Shown here: positions 51,772 through 52,241 of the stretch, in pieces
Layout of the letters: each line of letters opens with the position of its first letter
Numbering within the stretch: the stretch's first letter is position 1
Assembly: GCA_030526265.1 (NCBI GenBank)
Contig: JAUNDE010000010.1
Coordinates: 754 to 52,994, forward strand
Direction of reading: 5' to 3'
Length of the DNA stretch: 52,241 nucleotides
Source of the DNA: Eubacteriales bacterium
GTDB taxonomy: Bacteria > Bacillota > Clostridia > Lachnospirales > Lachnospiraceae
The notes under the pieces: model-generated
Told to the model about the DNA's origin: nothing
What the model saw: the letters and a program-made list of their open reading frames with translations, nothing else
Databases searched by the model: none
Program-made: the position numbers and the translations under genes

Positions 51772-52241
51772 CTAGTACAGCTTTGCACCAGCAGGAATAT
51801 GATTGTCCACCATAAGAAGGTGAAGTTTCTCTTCTCCAGCTTCTGTGTGAATTGCAGAAAGCAGCATACCGTTAGACTCAATTCCCATCATTGCACGTGG
51901 CGGAAGGTTGGTGATCGCGATCAGTGTCTTTCCGATGAGCTCTTCCGGTTCGTAGTATGCATGAATTCCAGAAAGGATCGTACGGTCTTCGCCTGTTCCG
52001 TCATCCAGTGTGAACTGAAGAAGCTTCTTGCTCTTTGGAACTGCAGCGCAGTCTTTTACCTTCACAGCTCTGAAGTCAGATTTGCTGAATGTATCGAAAT
52101 CAACCTCGTCTCTGAACAGAGGCTCGATCTCTACATTCGAGAAGTCGATGACTTCTTCCACCGGTGCAGCTGCCACAGCTGCTGCCTGTGCAGCATTGTT
52201 CGCTTCATTCTTTGCAGCGCCCTGTGACTTCATCGTCGGGA
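51772..52241 (-). CDS. metG: Methionyl-tRNA synthetase, C-terminal part (runs off window)
   Basis: The frame is open to the right edge, so only the last 156 residues are seen. An Ala-rich linker leads to the C-terminal tRNA-binding domain of the EMAP/CsaA type: DFRAVKVKDCAAVPKSKKLLQF, TILSGIHAYYEPEELIGKTL and LPPRAMMGIESNGMLLSA. This appended domain improves binding of tRNA-Met and dimerises the enzyme. The catalytic part lies outside the window. An apparent ATG at 52233 is internal. Confidence 0.88.
   Translation of the reverse strand, partial: PTMKSQGAAKNEANNAAQAAAVAAAPVEEVIDFSNVEIEPLFRDEVDFDTFSKSDFRAVKVKDCAAVPKSKKLLQFTLDDGTGEDRTILSGIHAYYEPEELIGKTLIAITNLPPRAMMGIESNGMLLSAIHTEAGEEKLHLLMVDNHIPAGAKLY

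Noticed and set aside
1-52241. CRISPR arrays, tRNA, rRNA, intact insertion sequences or prophage genes
   Set aside because: I looked for repeated spacers, cloverleaf-like segments, transposase and phage motifs and saw none.

Overview
The window looks like the chromosome of a gut-type anaerobic Firmicute, most likely a Lachnospiraceae. The reasons are the AT-rich coding style, strong GGAGG ribosome sites, occasional TTG/GTG starts, many one- and two-component regulators, oxygen-defence proteins of strict anaerobes (rubrerythrin, PerR, hemerythrin), a sucrose PTS and no respiratory genes. This placement is inference; no rRNA is present.

Layout. 0-2.1 kb: a cut-off unknown gene, a secreted protein and a truncated ECF sigma factor. 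2.3-6.9 kb: sucrose uptake and cleavage (scrB, scrA, LacI regulator). 7.2-20.6 kb: the most interesting region, a selenium-linked transport and redox locus. 20.7-29 kb: housekeeping and peripheral metabolism (M20 amidohydrolase, MATE exporter, nitroreductase, patatin, aminotransferase, beta-CASP nuclease, hemerythrin). 29.1-31.6 kb: PerR and a rubredoxin/glutamate-synthase-like/rubrerythrin fusion. 31.7-43.9 kb: radical SAM protein, a GntR-controlled ABC exporter, prepilin peptidase, MscL, several small regulators and a LytTR/TetR/GHKL kinase operon. 44-49.4 kb: an RND/MmpL exporter with a secreted repeat protein and a divergent TetR. 49.4-51.3 kb: an ArsR-controlled permease plus thioredoxin-like module. 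The right edge is the C-terminal domain of methionyl-tRNA synthetase.

Main result. Five genes at 7.7-18.1 kb are interrupted, or end one codon early, at an in-frame TGA, and the same reading frame continues with conserved-looking protein or ends at TAG right after it. Each TGA has a short hairpin downstream at bacterial SECIS distance (16-34 nt). I read them as selenoproteins: a thioredoxin-like protein (Cys-Ala-Sec-Cys), an efflux permease, a substrate-binding protein (Cys-Sec), an ABC permease, and a membrane-anchored protein ending Cys-Sec-COOH. With the ATPase and a DsrE-like protein they match what I remember of the SAO (selenocysteine-assisted organometal) system, SaoA/B/C/D/E/P/T. That naming is from memory, not from a search. 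A standard gene caller would break all five.

The locus also holds an HMA-like Cys protein, a DUF3343 protein (a family I associate with selenium/sulfur handling), a LysR regulator, a second lipoprotein binding protein rich in Cys-Cys pairs, a two-component system, and two adjacent 2-hydroxyacyl-CoA dehydratase/double-cubane-type proteins. A plausible joint role is uptake of a soft-metal or organometal compound, handling on Cys/Sec residues, and re-export, under LysR and two-component control. At 49.5-51.2 kb a cysteine-only permease plus thioredoxin-like pair under ArsR looks like a non-selenium counterpart of SaoE/SaoT.

Regulatory DNA is unusually readable here: a Per box on the perR promoter, a MerR promoter with a 19-bp spacer and dyad, a promoter bracketed by two TetR half-palindromes, three copies of a second TetR operator, an ArsR palindrome, and a promoter-led structured element before the MATE gene. 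No tRNA, rRNA, CRISPR array, intact insertion sequence or phage gene was seen.
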